NCBI RefSeq assembly: GCF_001517085.1
Contig: NZ_LRAC01000168.1
Location: 101,897 to 165,896, forward strand
Origin: Paenibacillus sp. DMB5
Lineage (GTDB): Bacteria > Bacillota > Bacilli > Paenibacillales > Paenibacillaceae
Direction: 5' to 3'
DNA: 64,000 nucleotides
Below, in pieces: positions 63,945-64,000 of this stretch (its first letter is position 1; each line of letters starts with the position of its first letter). Under the pieces are notes generated by a model. The model saw only the letters and a program-made list of their open reading frames with translations, had not been told where the DNA came from and made no database searches. Both the position numbers and the translations under genes were made by a program.

Positions 63945-64000
63945 TTTATTGGAGAGTTTGATCCTGGCTCAGGACGAACGCTGGCGGCGTGCCTAATACA
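63945..64000 (+). rRNA. rrs: 16S ribosomal RNA, 5' end only
   Basis: TTTATTGGAGAGTTTGATCC and the following universal GGCTCAGGACGAACGCTGG are the 5' end of 16S rRNA. The gene runs off the window. Confidence 0.97.

Noticed and set aside
1..64000. CRISPR arrays, insertion sequences, prophage or transferred islands
   Set aside because: No regularly spaced repeats, transposase or integrase frames, or clear shift in gene style was seen; the window is core chromosome.

Overview
This window is the replication-origin region of a low-GC Gram-positive spore former, most likely a Paenibacillus. The evidence is the oriC gene order rpmH-dnaA-dnaN-rlbA-recF-remB-gyrB-gyrA, the spore proteins YyaC and YheC/D, the WalRKHIJ signalling cluster, Spo0J/Soj/Noc, and the overall codon style. 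Nearly every gene left of dnaA is on the minus strand and nearly every gene right of it on the plus strand, as expected for replication leaving an origin near 51.7-53.6 kb. No insertion sequence, prophage or CRISPR array was seen.

Layout, left to right. 0-4.4 kb: the end of an MFS efflux gene, a small zinc-motif protein, a PepF-type M3 peptidase and a DUF2252 protein. 4.4-10.5 kb: a cydABDC operon for cytochrome bd oxidase, with two perfect TGTGA-N6-TCACA dyads at its promoter. 10.6-13 kb: YdjO, a cold-shock protein and HtrA. 13.3-19 kb: walR-walK-walH-walI-walJ, then an M23/LysM/G5 cell-wall protein upstream. 21-29 kb: purA, dnaB, rplI, gdpP, yybS, a MazG-like gene and a CBS protein. 29-36.7 kb: an LCP-family protein, a peptide-binding lipoprotein, a MutS2-like ATPase without a recognisable Smr nuclease domain, a VOC protein and rpsF-ssb-rpsR. 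36.9-44.6 kb: YjzC, tRNA-Ser, DUF951, MscS, DUF3343, YyaC, DUF4446, a cysteine desulfurase-like enzyme, parB, parA and noc. 44.6-51.5 kb: rsmG, mnmG, mnmE, jag, yidC, rnpA and rpmH. 51.6-53.65 kb: a bipartite oriC flanking dnaA. 53.7-64 kb: dnaN to gyrA, an ATP-grasp spore gene, an HD-GYP protein, and tandem promoters leading into the first 56 bases of a 16S rRNA.

The most intriguing item is the leader of the MutS2-like gene (34.54-34.94 kb). It has its own sigma-A-like promoter, a 7-codon ORF with a good ribosome-binding site lying inside one strand of a long closing stem, several internal hairpins, and two successive intrinsic terminators before the coding region. This looks like an attenuator, or a free-standing structured RNA, in front of a ribosome-splitting-type ATPase. 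A second structured, terminator-ending segment of unknown class lies between rpmH and rnpA.

A caution on sequence quality: five genes (MFS, cydC, walH, an oppA-like gene and gyrA) are each broken by a single-base indel. Four of the five sit at short homopolymers and all are rescued by one base. Because gyrA is essential, residual sequencing error is the best explanation, and these genes should be treated as probably intact in the organism.
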